Shown here: positions 1 through 8,873 of the stretch, piece by piece | How the letters are laid out: every line of letters starts with the position of its first letter | Position numbering within the stretch: the first letter of the stretch is position 1 | From: Robinsoniella peoriensis | Lineage (GTDB): Bacteria > Bacillota > Clostridia > Lachnospirales > Lachnospiraceae | NCBI RefSeq assembly: GCF_042680125.1 | Contig: NZ_JBHTNY010000016.1 | Length of the DNA stretch: 64,000 bases | Strand: one strand, 5' to 3' | Notes under the pieces: generated by a model | What the model was told of the DNA's origin: nothing | The model's database searches: none | Seen by the model: only the letters and a program-made list of their open reading frames with translations | Program-made: the position numbers and the translations under genes

Positions 1-59
1 CACTAGGCTATTTGACACCGAAAGAATATCGCCTTACTAACCTTAAAAAAGTTGTCTAA
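1..59 (+). pseudogene. 3' end of an IS3-type transposase (cut by window edge)
   Basis: Frame 3 reads LGYLTPKEYRLTNLKKVV and then a TAA at 57-59. The GYLTP-x-E-(Y/F) ending is typical of the C-terminus of IS3/IS150-family DDE transposases. The rest lies outside the window, so I cannot say whether the element is intact. It marks the left side as transposon-associated. Confidence 0.6.
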
Positions 60-140
60 ATAAATGTTGACAATCCAGATACAGTTCCACTCAGGAATCG
101 TAGTAAAACAGGATGTGGACTACTATGAATGAGCACTAAA

Positions 141-170
141 ATAGGAGTAGGGTGTGTTCCCTACTCCTAT
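141..170. repeat. Perfect 12-bp inverted repeat
   Basis: Arms ATAGGAGTAGGG (141-152) and its exact complement (159-170) enclose a 6-nt loop. There is no T-run on the right, so it is not an obvious intrinsic terminator. It may be an element end or a protein-binding hairpin. Together with the terminator and promoter after it, this is the only structure seen between the transposase tail and the first gene. Confidence 0.6.
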
Positions 171-192
171 GCTGTGATTGCCAAGACTAAAG

Positions 193-219
193 CCTTCGGA
201 GGTTTCCGAGGGTTTTATT
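193..219 (+). terminator. Candidate intrinsic terminator
   Basis: CCTTCGGA (193-200) pairs with TCCGAGGG (205-212), with one G-U pair and a 4-base loop, followed by TTTTATT. It would stop read-through from the left transposon into the restriction genes. Confidence 0.55.
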
Positions 220-292
220 GTTGGTGGTTGATAAAAAAGTTTAGAAAACCTCAAAAAAGCCCCACATCACCTAAAATAAACAAGGGACTGTA

Positions 293-321
293 TTGACATT
301 ATAAACTTTTAAATTTATAAT
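293..321 (+). promoter_or_regulatory. Consensus sigma-A promoter for the XRE/R-M genes
   Basis: TTGACA (293-298), a 17-bp spacer and TATAAT (316-321) match the vegetative consensus exactly. The promoter lies 36 bp before the XRE start, so the regulator and the methyltransferase behind it are probably expressed from here. Confidence 0.8.
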
Positions 322-357
322 TAAGATGGTTAATTTTATAGATAGGGTGATAAGCAA

Positions 358-567
358 ATGACATTATCTGAACAGATAAAAATTCTATGTGTTCGTTCAA
401 ATATAAGTGTAGCGGAGCTGGCTAGAAGAGTTGGAACCTCTCCACAAAATTTTAATGCGAAATTAAAAAGAGAAAGCTTTACCGTAGGCGATTTGGAACA
501 AATCGCCTACGCTGTTTCATGTAAATTCGAAAGAAAGTTCGTCATGGATAATGGCGATGAAATTTAA
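358..567 (+). CDS. Small XRE-family HTH regulator
   Basis: This 69-residue protein is a single helix-turn-helix domain. The segment VAELARRVGTSPQNFNAKLK (about residues 18-37) has the XRE layout of a first helix, a turn and a recognition helix. Small XRE proteins commonly sit before restriction-modification genes, either as controllers or as regulators of the host element. The stop is 16 bp before the methyltransferase start, so the two are probably cotranscribed from the consensus promoter at 293-321. A role in timing the R-M genes is inference. Confidence 0.75.
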   Translation: MTLSEQIKILCVRSNISVAELARRVGTSPQNFNAKLKRESFTVGDLEQIAYAVSCKFERKFVMDNGDEI

Positions 568-583
568 GGAGGAGAAAATTATA

Positions 584-1774
584 ATGGAATATGAGAGATA
601 CTCCTCTAATCGGGATGTAATTTCCCTGTTCTCCGGTGCGATGGGATTAGATATTGGTCTTACGCAGGCAGGCTTAACCGTAAAGGTAGGACAGGATTTT
701 GATAAAGCTTGTGTAGAAACAATGCAAGCAAATGGGCACAATGTTGTGCCGGGCAATATACAAGAAATTGAGCCACAGCAGCTTTTAGATATGGCAGGAC
801 TTTCAGTGGGCGAGCCATTCCTCATCTGTGGCGGACCACCTTGTCAGCCGTTTTCTACAGCTGGAAAGCGCCTTGGAATCAATGACCCTCGTGGCAGTTT
901 GTTTATGGACTTCATTAGAATGATAAGTTATATTAAGCCACGTTTCTTCGTGATGGAAAACGTAAAAGGTATTATGTCAGCGCCTTTAAAACATACACCT
1001 ATTGCAGATCGAACAAAAGATAGTATGGAGTATGAAAATCAACTGGGCACGGTGCTTGATGTTGTTCTCAATGAGTTTAAAAAATTAGGGTATACAACTG
1101 TTTATGGTGTCCTTGATGCCGTGAATTATGGTGTCCCACAGTTTAGAGAAAGATTTGTCCTCATTGGAAGTCGTGATCATGAAGATATTTATCTGCCAAT
1201 GCCATCACACTTTCAAATGCATCAAAATAAAGACTTGCGCTGGAATACGCTTTATGATGCTATTCACGATTTAGAGAATGATTACGGTGACTGTACTTCA
1301 TTTAGTGAAGAACGCATGCAATATTTAAAGCTTGTTCCACAAGGCGGAAACTGGCGTAGCTTACCAGAAGAAATAATTAAAGCAGCAATGGGTGGAGCTT
1401 ATGAGTCAGGTGGAGGAAAAGTAGGCTTCTATCGCCGACTTGATTATAAACAACCGTCGCCAACCCTAGTTACCTCTCCAGTACAAAAAGCCTCTATGCT
1501 TTGCCACCCTACGCAAAATCGTCCATTAAGTGTAAAGGAATATGCTAGAATACAGCAGTTCCCTGATAATTGGGTATTCAAAGGGACAACTGTTGCAAAG
1601 TATAGACAGATTGGCAACGCTGTACCGGTTGGACTTGCACGGGCATTAGGCCAGACGCTACTATCTGTTGCTAATAATGATGCAACAATAAAGACAAAAA
1701 GAGTTAGAGGAACAGATGTCCATAACAGAATAAAAAATGCTATAGAAATGGGGTACAATTATGGCGATAAATGA
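584..1774 (+). CDS. DNA (cytosine-5) methyltransferase of a type II R-M system
   Basis: It transfers a methyl group from S-adenosylmethionine to carbon 5 of cytosine in a short DNA target. All landmark motifs are visible: FSGAMGLDIG (motif I, about 16-25), GGPPCQPFS with catalytic Cys87 (motif IV), ENV near 125 (VI), QFRERFVLIG (VIII) and GNAVP near the end (X). ATG 584 is chosen over the upstream in-frame ATG at 551 because AAGGAGG (567-573) sits about 10 nt before it; this gives 396 residues. Its last 14 bp overlap the next gene, the presumed cognate nuclease, so translation is coupled. The recognition sequence cannot be read from the protein. Confidence 0.92.
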   Translation: MEYERYSSNRDVISLFSGAMGLDIGLTQAGLTVKVGQDFDKACVETMQANGHNVVPGNIQEIEPQQLLDMAGLSVGEPFLICGGPPCQPFSTAGKRLGINDPRGSLFMDFIRMISYIKPRFFVMENVKGIMSAPLKHTPIADRTKDSMEYENQLGTVLDVVLNEFKKLGYTTVYGVLDAVNYGVPQFRERFVLIGSRDHEDIYLPMPSHFQMHQNKDLRWNTLYDAIHDLENDYGDCTSFSEERMQYLKLVPQGGNWRSLPEEIIKAAMGGAYESGGGKVGFYRRLDYKQPSPTLVTSPVQKASMLCHPTQNRPLSVKEYARIQQFPDNWVFKGTTVAKYRQIGNAVPVGLARALGQTLLSVANNDATIKTKRVRGTDVHNRIKNAIEMGYNYGDK

Positions 1775-2495
1775 AACTTATAACGAAGAAGAAATAGTTC
1801 AAGCTATTGCAGTAGCTTTAGATAATTTTTACACCAGCCTTATTTCCAAGGTTGACGCATTGAATATAAAGAAGGTTTTAAAAAGAAAGAACCCCTATCT
1901 GTTCCGTGCAAAAGCAATGAATGGTGCTTCTCAAATTGTTGAAGCCATCTTGGCGGCGTTTGTTTCATCTTCAGAGGAAACAATATTCGGCAATGTATTT
2001 TTTGAGCCAATTGCAACAGCAGCGGCTCAAGGTCAAAAGGCATTAGCTGAAGGTGTTGACATTATGGTTGAGCGAGACAACACTATCTATGCTATTGCTG
2101 TAAAATCAGGCACTAGTGTATTTAATGCTGATAGTCGTAAAAAGCAAGAACAAAACTTCATGGCAGCCGGCAAACTGGCACAACAGGCAAAGAAACGCTT
2201 TGTGCCTATTATTGGGTATGGCTATGGAAAGAAGAAAACCACTAATCGTGGCTTACCTAAATTCTATGAAGAACTCGCTGGCAAAATTTTTTGGACTGAA
2301 CTCACAGGTGATGAAGAGTTCTACATAAAACTTATTCGCTTTATGGCGGAACTTCCAGAGAAATATGTAGCTGATTTTGACGAATCATATCAAAAAGCTG
2401 CAAACCGTTTGGTGAAGGAATTCACGAATGAGTTTTGTAATGAAGATGGCAGCATTGATTGGGAGAAACTTGTAGAGTTTAATTCGGGAGAGTGA
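1761..2495 (+). CDS. Type II restriction endonuclease, PmeII-like
   Basis: A 244-residue protein overlapping the methyltransferase by 14 bp, the classic layout of a cognate pair. The segment KNPYLFRAKAM (about 43-53) and the SSSEET stretch (about 69-74) resemble PmeII-family endonucleases. GVDIMV followed by IYAIAVKSG (Asp100, Lys115) looks like a PD-(D/E)XK-type core, with the acidic residue possibly supplied by Glu73 or Glu61. The family assignment is from memory of the motif. An endonuclease role is well supported by context. The target site is unknown. Confidence 0.72.
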   Translation: MAINETYNEEEIVQAIAVALDNFYTSLISKVDALNIKKVLKRKNPYLFRAKAMNGASQIVEAILAAFVSSSEETIFGNVFFEPIATAAAQGQKALAEGVDIMVERDNTIYAIAVKSGTSVFNADSRKKQEQNFMAAGKLAQQAKKRFVPIIGYGYGKKKTTNRGLPKFYEELAGKIFWTELTGDEEFYIKLIRFMAELPEKYVADFDESYQKAANRLVKEFTNEFCNEDGSIDWEKLVEFNSGE

Positions 2496-2557
2496 TAATA
2501 AAATGCAAAACGTAAAATGTACATTAAAAGTTCTAATGCGATTTGGGGCAATTGTTT

Positions 2558-3814
2558 ATGAACGATAGAAAATTTAGATTTATTGATTTGTTTGCTGGTG
2601 CCGGTGGTTTATCTGAGGGTTTTGTAATGGACGGTGATTTTTTACCACTAGCTCATGTTGAAATGAATAAAGATGCTTGTGATACATTAAAAACACGATC
2701 ATGCTACTATTATCTCAAAGAGAACAATATGCTTGATATTTATAGAGACTATCAGCAAGGCTTAATTACAAAAGAAACCTTGTATAGTTATGTGCCCAAT
2801 GGTCTCGTGCAAACCGTTATTTATAGTGAAATTAGTGAAAATAGTATAAGTGAAATATTTTCTAGCATTGATTCTATTATAGAAGTAGAAGAAAATTGTG
2901 AATTGGATTTAATTATTGGAGGACCGCCATGTCAAGCGTACTCTTTAGTGGGTAGAGCAGTGAGTTCAAACAATATGGAAACTGATCCTAGAAATTTTTT
3001 ATATAAGCAATATGTAAAGTTTTTAGAGCACTTTAAACCGAAAATGTTTATATTTGAGAATGTCCCTGGGATTCTGACAGCTAAAAAGGGGGAAACATTT
3101 CGGACTATTCTTAACGAATTTGATAAGGTTGGATACCATACTGACTATAAAATTTTGAATGCAGCAGATTTTGGAGTATTACAAAACAGACGCCGCGTAA
3201 TAATCATTGGATGGAAAAAGCAATATGCATTGGAATATCCAGATTTCGACGATTGCAATATTAATATGAATGTCACTGTTTCAGATATTCTTAGCGACTT
3301 ATCATACCTCAATAGAGGCGAGGAGAAGAATGAATATGTAGCAGGAATCAATGATTATTTGAGAGTTTCAGGAATAAGAACTCCGGATGATATTTTGACT
3401 CATCATATTTGTAGAGTGCATAATTCTAATGATATAAAAATATATAGTTCGGTTATTGAAGCTTGGAACGAGAATCATACAAGGTTAAAATATACTGATT
3501 TGCCAATTGAATTGCAGACGCATAAAAATACTACTGCGTTTTTGGATCGCTATAAAGTCCTAGCATCCGACGTAAGGTGCTCTCACACCATGATAGCACA
3601 TATTGCAAAGGATGGTCACTATTTTATTCATCCTGATATTAATCAGTGCCGATCAATTTCTGTTAGAGAGGCTGCACGTATACAATCTTTCCCTGATAAT
3701 TATTATTTTGAGGGGTCACGAGCTGCAAAATATGTCCAGATTGGTAATGCTGTTCCTCCGTTGATGGCTAAGGGTCTGGCTGCTAAAGTAAAAGAAATGT
3801 TGGAAGGAGTATGA
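2558..3814 (+). CDS. DNA (cytosine-5) methyltransferase, second copy, linked to the GHKL/receiver pair
   Basis: A 418-residue C5-cytosine methyltransferase with FAGAGGLSEGF (motif I), GGPPCQAYS with Cys125 (IV), ENVPG (VI), QNRRRVIIIG (VIII) and IGNAVPP (X). A 70-residue insertion separates motif I from the PCQ loop. Start: ATG 2558; a TTG at 2543 in the same frame is possible but neither has a strong ribosome site. It ends 4 bp before the dual-GHKL gene and so belongs to that operon. It is a close relative of the methyltransferase at 10562: the last third shares long near-identical runs, including the target-recognition region, so both may mark the same or a similar site. Confidence 0.9.
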   Translation: MNDRKFRFIDLFAGAGGLSEGFVMDGDFLPLAHVEMNKDACDTLKTRSCYYYLKENNMLDIYRDYQQGLITKETLYSYVPNGLVQTVIYSEISENSISEIFSSIDSIIEVEENCELDLIIGGPPCQAYSLVGRAVSSNNMETDPRNFLYKQYVKFLEHFKPKMFIFENVPGILTAKKGETFRTILNEFDKVGYHTDYKILNAADFGVLQNRRRVIIIGWKKQYALEYPDFDDCNINMNVTVSDILSDLSYLNRGEEKNEYVAGINDYLRVSGIRTPDDILTHHICRVHNSNDIKIYSSVIEAWNENHTRLKYTDLPIELQTHKNTTAFLDRYKVLASDVRCSHTMIAHIAKDGHYFIHPDINQCRSISVREAARIQSFPDNYYFEGSRAAKYVQIGNAVPPLMAKGLAAKVKEMLEGV

Positions 3815-3818
3815 ATTA

Positions 3819-5981
3819 ATGAAAAAATCATTTAGACCTTCAGCTAGACTAATTAGTACCATCGGCGAAGATATTATAAAAGATATGCATGCTGCGGTAG
3901 TCGAATTAGTAAAAAATGCTTATGATGCAGATGCTGATAATGTATCAATAAAATTCAAAGCATTAAATGATGAAACCATAAACATTACAATTTTAGATGA
4001 TGGACATGGAATGACAGAATTAGTGGTTGAAGAAAAATGGCTTGTACCCTCAACTAGCGACAAGCTTAACAGGCGCACTAGTCCTAAAGGCAGGGTTATG
4101 CAGGGGCGTAAAGGAATTGGCAGATTTGCTACTGCTGTATTAGGTGAGCAACTTGAGTTAAAGACTATTAATAATGGCGTTGAGACTAAATTATCAATAA
4201 ACTGGAATGAATTTTCCCAAAATAAATTTTTGGATGAGGTTTTGGTTGACATAGTAACATCTGCTACCAAAGAAAAGAATGGAACAAGTTTCATTATCAT
4301 CGGCACAAAAGAAAAACTTTTACTTTGGAATGATAGTGAAGTTAAATTTTTAATTAAAGAACTTAGAAAACTATTAACTCCTATTGAAAACTTAAATGCC
4401 GACGATAAGGCTGATAAGTTTAATATATTTGTTGAATTTGAAGATTTTATGACCGACATCTTTCACAACGAAACAATTAAGATAGAACCTTTACCGTTAA
4501 ATGATTATTATGATTATAAAGTTTCTGGAATCATTTATCCCAATGGGGAAAGCTCATTGATATATCATAATAAAAATTCTGGTGTAGAAGAAACTATAAC
4601 GGACTTTCACTACTATCTAACAGAAAAAGAAAATTTTTCAGGAAGTATAGTTATTGATTTCAGAATTTTTGATAGAGATCCAGAGGCAATTGAAAACTTA
4701 GTAAATGAGCTAGCGAACGCTGGTGAAGATAGGCTGGGAAAGAATGAAGCGAAAGCTCTTCTAAATGATATTGCTGGAGTAAGCATATTTAGAAATAGAT
4801 TTCGAATAAGGCCATATGGTGATGATGGAAATGACTGGTTGTCATTGGATAAGAAAAGAGTCCAGGTGCCTACACTAAGAATTGGTGCCAACCAAATATC
4901 TGGGATTATTGAAATACAGGATGAAGAAATTTCAAATCTTGTTGAAAAAAGTGCTCGTGATGGATTAAAAGAGGACTCATACTATGATGGCTTGGTTTCA
5001 GTGGTATGTCAATTATTAAATCACATTGAACTCAAAAGGTATTCCTTTAGGCAAAAAACTGGAAAAGGGAGAAAGAATCATTTATTTGGCAAACAAATTG
5101 GGATTTTAACAGATTTCTCTTCCGTAAAAAACAAAGTTATTTCAGTAATGCGAGAAGCAAATTTAAGCTCTGAAAAAGTTGATGAAGTCAATCAATTTAT
5201 TGATAATGATATAAATGAGAAATTAAAAGTTGCTCAAGAAATAGAAAAACAAATCGCAATGTACCAAGGCCAAGCAACTCTTGGTAAAATTATGAATGTT
5301 GTAATGCATGAAGTTAGGAAGCCGCTTTCGTGGATAAGGAATCAAACACGAAATATAGAAGGAGCATATAACAGGTATTCAAAAACTGGGAATGTCGAGG
5401 ATTTAGATAAAGTACTTAAAATTATTAATGAAACTCCAGAACAGATGTCGATTATTTCAAACTTATTTAACAGGCTAAACACTTTAGCAACTAGAAAAAG
5501 AACTGCAATGACTCAATTTAGTATTAACGAAGTGATCCAAATAGCAATTGATATGTTTGGGGATGAGTTTGAAAGAAAAAATATCAAGATTTCATTTAGA
5601 AGTGATTGCGATTACATTTTTCAAGGTTGGAAAGAAGACATTTTAGCAGCGATTGCAAACATTTTGGAAAATGCAGTCTATTGGGTTGACTATACAAAGG
5701 ATGAAAAGAATATTGTAATTGAGTGTGTTGATTCTGATGCTAATTTTGAAATAAGTATTTGGAACAATGGACCTAAAATTATAAAAGATTTGCTCGAAGA
5801 TGATTCGCTATTTAATCCAGGTATATCTGGGAAAATTACAGAAGTAGGAGCTGGAACTGGTCTAGGATTAGCTATTGCAGGCGAAGCCATAGAGCGAAAT
5901 TCTGGCGTGATTATAGTTAGAGAAACTGTTGTTGGCGCTAAATTTGTCATTCAATTGTCTAAACAAGTGAAGGAGCAGTAA
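3819..5981 (+). CDS. Soluble dual-GHKL ATPase: Hsp90/MORC-like N-terminus plus histidine kinase
   Basis: 720 residues without a membrane segment. The N-terminal GHKL fold shows the N-box ELVKN (29-33), the G1 loop DDGHGM (60-65) and GRKGIGRFA (96-104), as in MutL, MORC and Hsp90-type ATPases. The C-terminal part is a histidine kinase: H-box MHEVRKPL (about 494), second N-box ENAVYWV (about 617) and GAGTGLGLA (about 677). It starts 4 bp after the methyltransferase behind GGAAGGAG, and the response regulator begins 2 bp after it. Bacterial MORC-like ATPases are known from methyltransferase operons (Iyer, Abhiman and Aravind, 2008). Signalling to the adjacent receiver is inference from gene order and domain type. 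Confidence 0.85.
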   Translation: MKKSFRPSARLISTIGEDIIKDMHAAVVELVKNAYDADADNVSIKFKALNDETINITILDDGHGMTELVVEEKWLVPSTSDKLNRRTSPKGRVMQGRKGIGRFATAVLGEQLELKTINNGVETKLSINWNEFSQNKFLDEVLVDIVTSATKEKNGTSFIIIGTKEKLLLWNDSEVKFLIKELRKLLTPIENLNADDKADKFNIFVEFEDFMTDIFHNETIKIEPLPLNDYYDYKVSGIIYPNGESSLIYHNKNSGVEETITDFHYYLTEKENFSGSIVIDFRIFDRDPEAIENLVNELANAGEDRLGKNEAKALLNDIAGVSIFRNRFRIRPYGDDGNDWLSLDKKRVQVPTLRIGANQISGIIEIQDEEISNLVEKSARDGLKEDSYYDGLVSVVCQLLNHIELKRYSFRQKTGKGRKNHLFGKQIGILTDFSSVKNKVISVMREANLSSEKVDEVNQFIDNDINEKLKVAQEIEKQIAMYQGQATLGKIMNVVMHEVRKPLSWIRNQTRNIEGAYNRYSKTGNVEDLDKVLKIINETPEQMSIISNLFNRLNTLATRKRTAMTQFSINEVIQIAIDMFGDEFERKNIKISFRSDCDYIFQGWKEDILAAIANILENAVYWVDYTKDEKNIVIECVDSDANFEISIWNNGPKIIKDLLEDDSLFNPGISGKITEVGAGTGLGLAIAGEAIERNSGVIIVRETVVGAKFVIQLSKQVKEQ

Positions 5982-5983
5982 TT

Positions 5984-7060
5984 TTGAATACAGAAAAAGA
6001 GAAGATAAGAATAATAATAGTCGAAGACGATGAATCCCAGAAAAATATGTACCAAGATTGCATTGATGAATTTAATTTATCAGATGAAACATTAGAAATA
6101 GAAGCATATAAGTTATCTGATGATAAAGAAGTTCCTAGTATTTTATATGACAAAAGAATTGATGCCATCGTAGTTGATTTAGACTGGGGTAAGGGGTCAC
6201 AAGAAAATGAAGGAAACAGGTTAGTAAGAAAGCTCTATAAAGATTGCAGGGTTCCTATTTTCATTGTTTCAGGAAACTTAAATCTATTAAATGATGAATA
6301 TGAGGAATCTCCAATTCTAAAAAAATATCAAAGGGATACTATTATATTCGGTGATTTGTTAGAGGAAATAAGTAATTTATATAAAACAGGATATACAAAG
6401 GCTCTTGGAAGCCAAAGTATGATAGATCAGATGCTTTCAAAAGTGTTTTGGAATCATATGTCATCGGTGATTAGCAATTGGGAGAATCAAGATGGTGATA
6501 TACAGATGAAAAGAATGTTGAGATTTGCAGTAACTAGGGTAAATGAAATGCTTACAGTAACAACTCAAGATAATCACGATGAATATGATGCACTTGAGTT
6601 TTACATAAAGCCTCCGATAAAGGACAGACCGTTTACTGGCGATATTATTTCTTATGGTGATAAAAAATATGTTGTTATTACTGCTGCCTGCGACATGGAG
6701 CAGGGTAATTCAGAGTTTGTAGTTTTATGTGGAGTAAATTATTCAATAATAGAAAGTTTAAATACAAGGATTCGTAGTGTTAGCAACAGTGCAGAAAAGG
6801 AAATGGAAAGATATATAAACAACGGAAAATCAAGGTATCATTTATTGCCACCTTGCACCTTATTTCATGGAGGCTTAGTTGACTTTCAAATGGTGCAAAG
6901 CATTAGTACTGAAGATTTTAATGAAAATGCATCAGTTGTAGCCTCTATAAATCCAGTCTTTCATAAAGATATTCAAGCTAGATTTTCACACTACTATGGA
7001 AGGCAGGGACAACCGCAGTTAAGTAAAGACAATATTATTGAATGGATTAAAGCAAACTAA
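5984..7060 (+). CDS. Response regulator with unrecognised output domain
   Basis: 358 residues, TTG start at 5984 with GAAGGAG 8-10 nt upstream. The receiver domain shows the acidic pocket VEDD (13-16), a probable phospho-acceptor Asp65 in VVDLD, and IFIVSGN for the conserved Ser/Thr strand. After about residue 130 there is no HTH, GGDEF or other common output domain. A segment GDIISYGDKKYVVITAACDM suggests a small beta-barrel, but I do not recognise the family. It is the presumed partner of the dual-GHKL kinase directly upstream and is probably the effector or switch of this methyltransferase-linked system. Confidence 0.75.
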   Translation: MNTEKEKIRIIIVEDDESQKNMYQDCIDEFNLSDETLEIEAYKLSDDKEVPSILYDKRIDAIVVDLDWGKGSQENEGNRLVRKLYKDCRVPIFIVSGNLNLLNDEYEESPILKKYQRDTIIFGDLLEEISNLYKTGYTKALGSQSMIDQMLSKVFWNHMSSVISNWENQDGDIQMKRMLRFAVTRVNEMLTVTTQDNHDEYDALEFYIKPPIKDRPFTGDIISYGDKKYVVITAACDMEQGNSEFVVLCGVNYSIIESLNTRIRSVSNSAEKEMERYINNGKSRYHLLPPCTLFHGGLVDFQMVQSISTEDFNENASVVASINPVFHKDIQARFSHYYGRQGQPQLSKDNIIEWIKAN

Positions 7061-7085
7061 CTGAGTTTATTTGTAATAATTTCAA

Positions 7086-7127
7086 ACCTCCTTTAAGATA
7101 TAATATAAACCATATCTTAAAGGAGGT
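7086..7127. promoter_or_regulatory. Perfect 16-bp hairpin enclosing the recombinase ribosome site
   Basis: ACCTCCTTTAAGATAT (7086-7101) is the exact reverse complement of 7112-7127, with a 10-nt loop. The right arm contains AAAGGAGG, the ribosome site 8 nt before the recombinase ATG at 7135. If transcribed, the RNA would hide its own Shine-Dalgarno sequence, so read-through transcripts from the left would translate the recombinase poorly. Confidence 0.75.
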
Positions 7128-7134
7128 ATATTAA

Positions 7135-8502
7135 ATGTTAGAACAAAAAGAAATAAGCATTATTCCACCTACAGAAAAGCATGACAAACACATACGAGTG
7201 GAAGAAAAACAACTCAATGTAGCTGCCTACTGCAGAGTCAGCACTAGGTTTGAGCAACAGGAAAATAGCTATGAAGCACAAGTAAAGTATTACACTGAGA
7301 AAATCACAGCAAATCCTAAATGGAATCCGGTAGGCATCTATGCCGACCAAGGCAAAACTGCAACTGGTACAAAAAATCGTGATAGTTTCAATGATATGAT
7401 TACGGATTGTTATGCAGGAAAAATTGATATGATTCTTACAAAGTCAATTAGTAGGTTTGCAAGAAATACTGTGGATTTCTTAAAAGTTATTCGAGAATTA
7501 AAGTCAAGGCATATTCATATTATCTTTGAGAAAGAAAATATTGATACAATGGACAGTACTAGTGAATTGCTTATCACAATATTAAGCAGTCAAGCTCAGG
7601 AAGAAAGTAGAAACTTAAGTGAGAATACTCGTTGGGGCATTGTTCGAAGATTTGAGCAAGGAATTGTTCATGTGAATCATACAAAGTTTCTGGGCTATAC
7701 AAAAAATGCAGAGGGTAAGTTAGTTATAGTTCCTCAAGAGGCAGAAGTCATAAGAAAAATATTTGGCCTTTATTTGCAGGGGTTAGGTATTAGTAAAATT
7801 GCAAGGATTTTAGAAGAACAAGGTATCAAAACTGCTACTGGTAATTTAAAATGGCACAGCAGTACTATTCATAAGATGCTTAAATGTGAAAAGTACATTG
7901 GTGATGCCATGTTACAGAAAACATACACAATAGACTTTCTTAGTAAAAAAAGAGTAATAAATGATGGGGTTGCAAAACGATATTATATCAAAAACAACCA
8001 TAAACCTATTATCAGTAAAGAGCAATACTATCAAGTTCAGGAAGAATTAAAGCGAAGAAAAAATAAGATTACTAAAGGCACTAGATATAGCTCTAAATAT
8101 GCATTCAGTGGTCTCATAACTTGTCTGGAGTGTGGGAGTAAATATACCAGAGTTACTTGGTATAACAAGCAGCACAATACAATAGTTTGGAGATGTAAAC
8201 GACGATTAAAAAGTGGCACCACACAGTGCAGTAATGCAAGTAGTGTAAAGGAAACTGCATTGCTCAATACACTGTCTAAAGTGCTAAATACAATTGTTGC
8301 TATTGAAATACAAACAGCATCTTCCCTGTATTTGCAGTCTAAAGCTTCTATAGTAAGTCTATTTAACGGTACTGAAATAAACACAGAAACAATTGGAAAA
8401 GTAAAGTTAAATATTATAATAAGGTCAATAGATGTGATGGAAAAAGAACAAATACGTATCCACTTTAAATCGGGACTAATAGTAGACCAAACTTTATTGT
8501 AA
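7135..8502 (+). CDS. Large serine recombinase (site-specific integrase/excisionase)
   Basis: 455 residues. The resolvase-type catalytic domain starts with AYCRVST (nucleophile about Ser36) and includes KSISRFARN (near 102) and the arginine-rich EESRNLSENTRWG helix. The 'Recombinase' domain follows (about 185-300, including TATGNLKWHSSTIHKML), then a zinc ribbon (CLECGSKY about 330, later Cys pair in RCKRR and QCSN) and a short coiled C-terminus. Large serine recombinases integrate and excise phages and conjugative elements at att sites. At 455 residues it is shorter than many family members, but no internal break is visible. It is the likely driver of mobility for the genes on its left. Translation may be restrained by the hairpin at 7086-7127. 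Confidence 0.92.
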   Translation: MLEQKEISIIPPTEKHDKHIRVEEKQLNVAAYCRVSTRFEQQENSYEAQVKYYTEKITANPKWNPVGIYADQGKTATGTKNRDSFNDMITDCYAGKIDMILTKSISRFARNTVDFLKVIRELKSRHIHIIFEKENIDTMDSTSELLITILSSQAQEESRNLSENTRWGIVRRFEQGIVHVNHTKFLGYTKNAEGKLVIVPQEAEVIRKIFGLYLQGLGISKIARILEEQGIKTATGNLKWHSSTIHKMLKCEKYIGDAMLQKTYTIDFLSKKRVINDGVAKRYYIKNNHKPIISKEQYYQVQEELKRRKNKITKGTRYSSKYAFSGLITCLECGSKYTRVTWYNKQHNTIVWRCKRRLKSGTTQCSNASSVKETALLNTLSKVLNTIVAIEIQTASSLYLQSKASIVSLFNGTEINTETIGKVKLNIIIRSIDVMEKEQIRIHFKSGLIVDQTLL

Positions 8503-8704
8503 CAATTTAATAAATTGCACAGAATAAAGCCTTTAAATTACAATATCATCATTTAAAAGTTTTATTGCGTACAATTTTACTTTTGATAAGATTGTGCACG
8601 ACTACTGTGGCTTAAGTAAATAAGATGTTTGAAGAAAATCTTGGGGGATTTTTAAAATTCAAATCACAAGATTTGTAGGTGTTTTCTTAAAGAGATACCC
8701 CTCC

Positions 8705-8839
8705 GCCAAGAAACCACCAGCTCCCCACGACATCATTATTGTCTACTCAAGGCATGTAGAGACGGTTGCACTCTTAACCCGTAAAAAAGAAACTCAGACT
8801 ATTCACATTGAAATGAATGTAGAAAGACAAGGTATTTAG
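8705..8839 (+). pseudogene. Possible 3' remnant of an rlmD/rumA-type gene, candidate attachment scar
   Basis: One frame reads PHDIIIVYSRHVETVALLTRK and ends in TAG at 8837-8839. An HVETVxLL(S/T)RK ending is typical of the C-terminus of 23S rRNA uracil methyltransferase (RlmD/RumA). Conjugative elements in Firmicutes are known to insert in the 3' part of rumA. The rest of the gene is absent here. I therefore read it as a possible remnant left by integration next to the recombinase. The family call rests on a short motif. Apart from it I see nothing in 8503-8873. Confidence 0.4.
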
Positions 8840-8873
8840 AATTAGGACTATATTTTAGAAAGTTGGTGATTTG

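Noticed and set aside
551..583. Longer start of the first methyltransferase at ATG 551
   Set aside because: It lies inside the XRE gene without a ribosome site, whereas ATG 584 has AAGGAGG at good spacing.
3920..4459. 179-codon open frame on the minus strand
   Set aside because: It is antisense to the dual-GHKL gene, has low-complexity Ser/Leu composition and no ribosome site.
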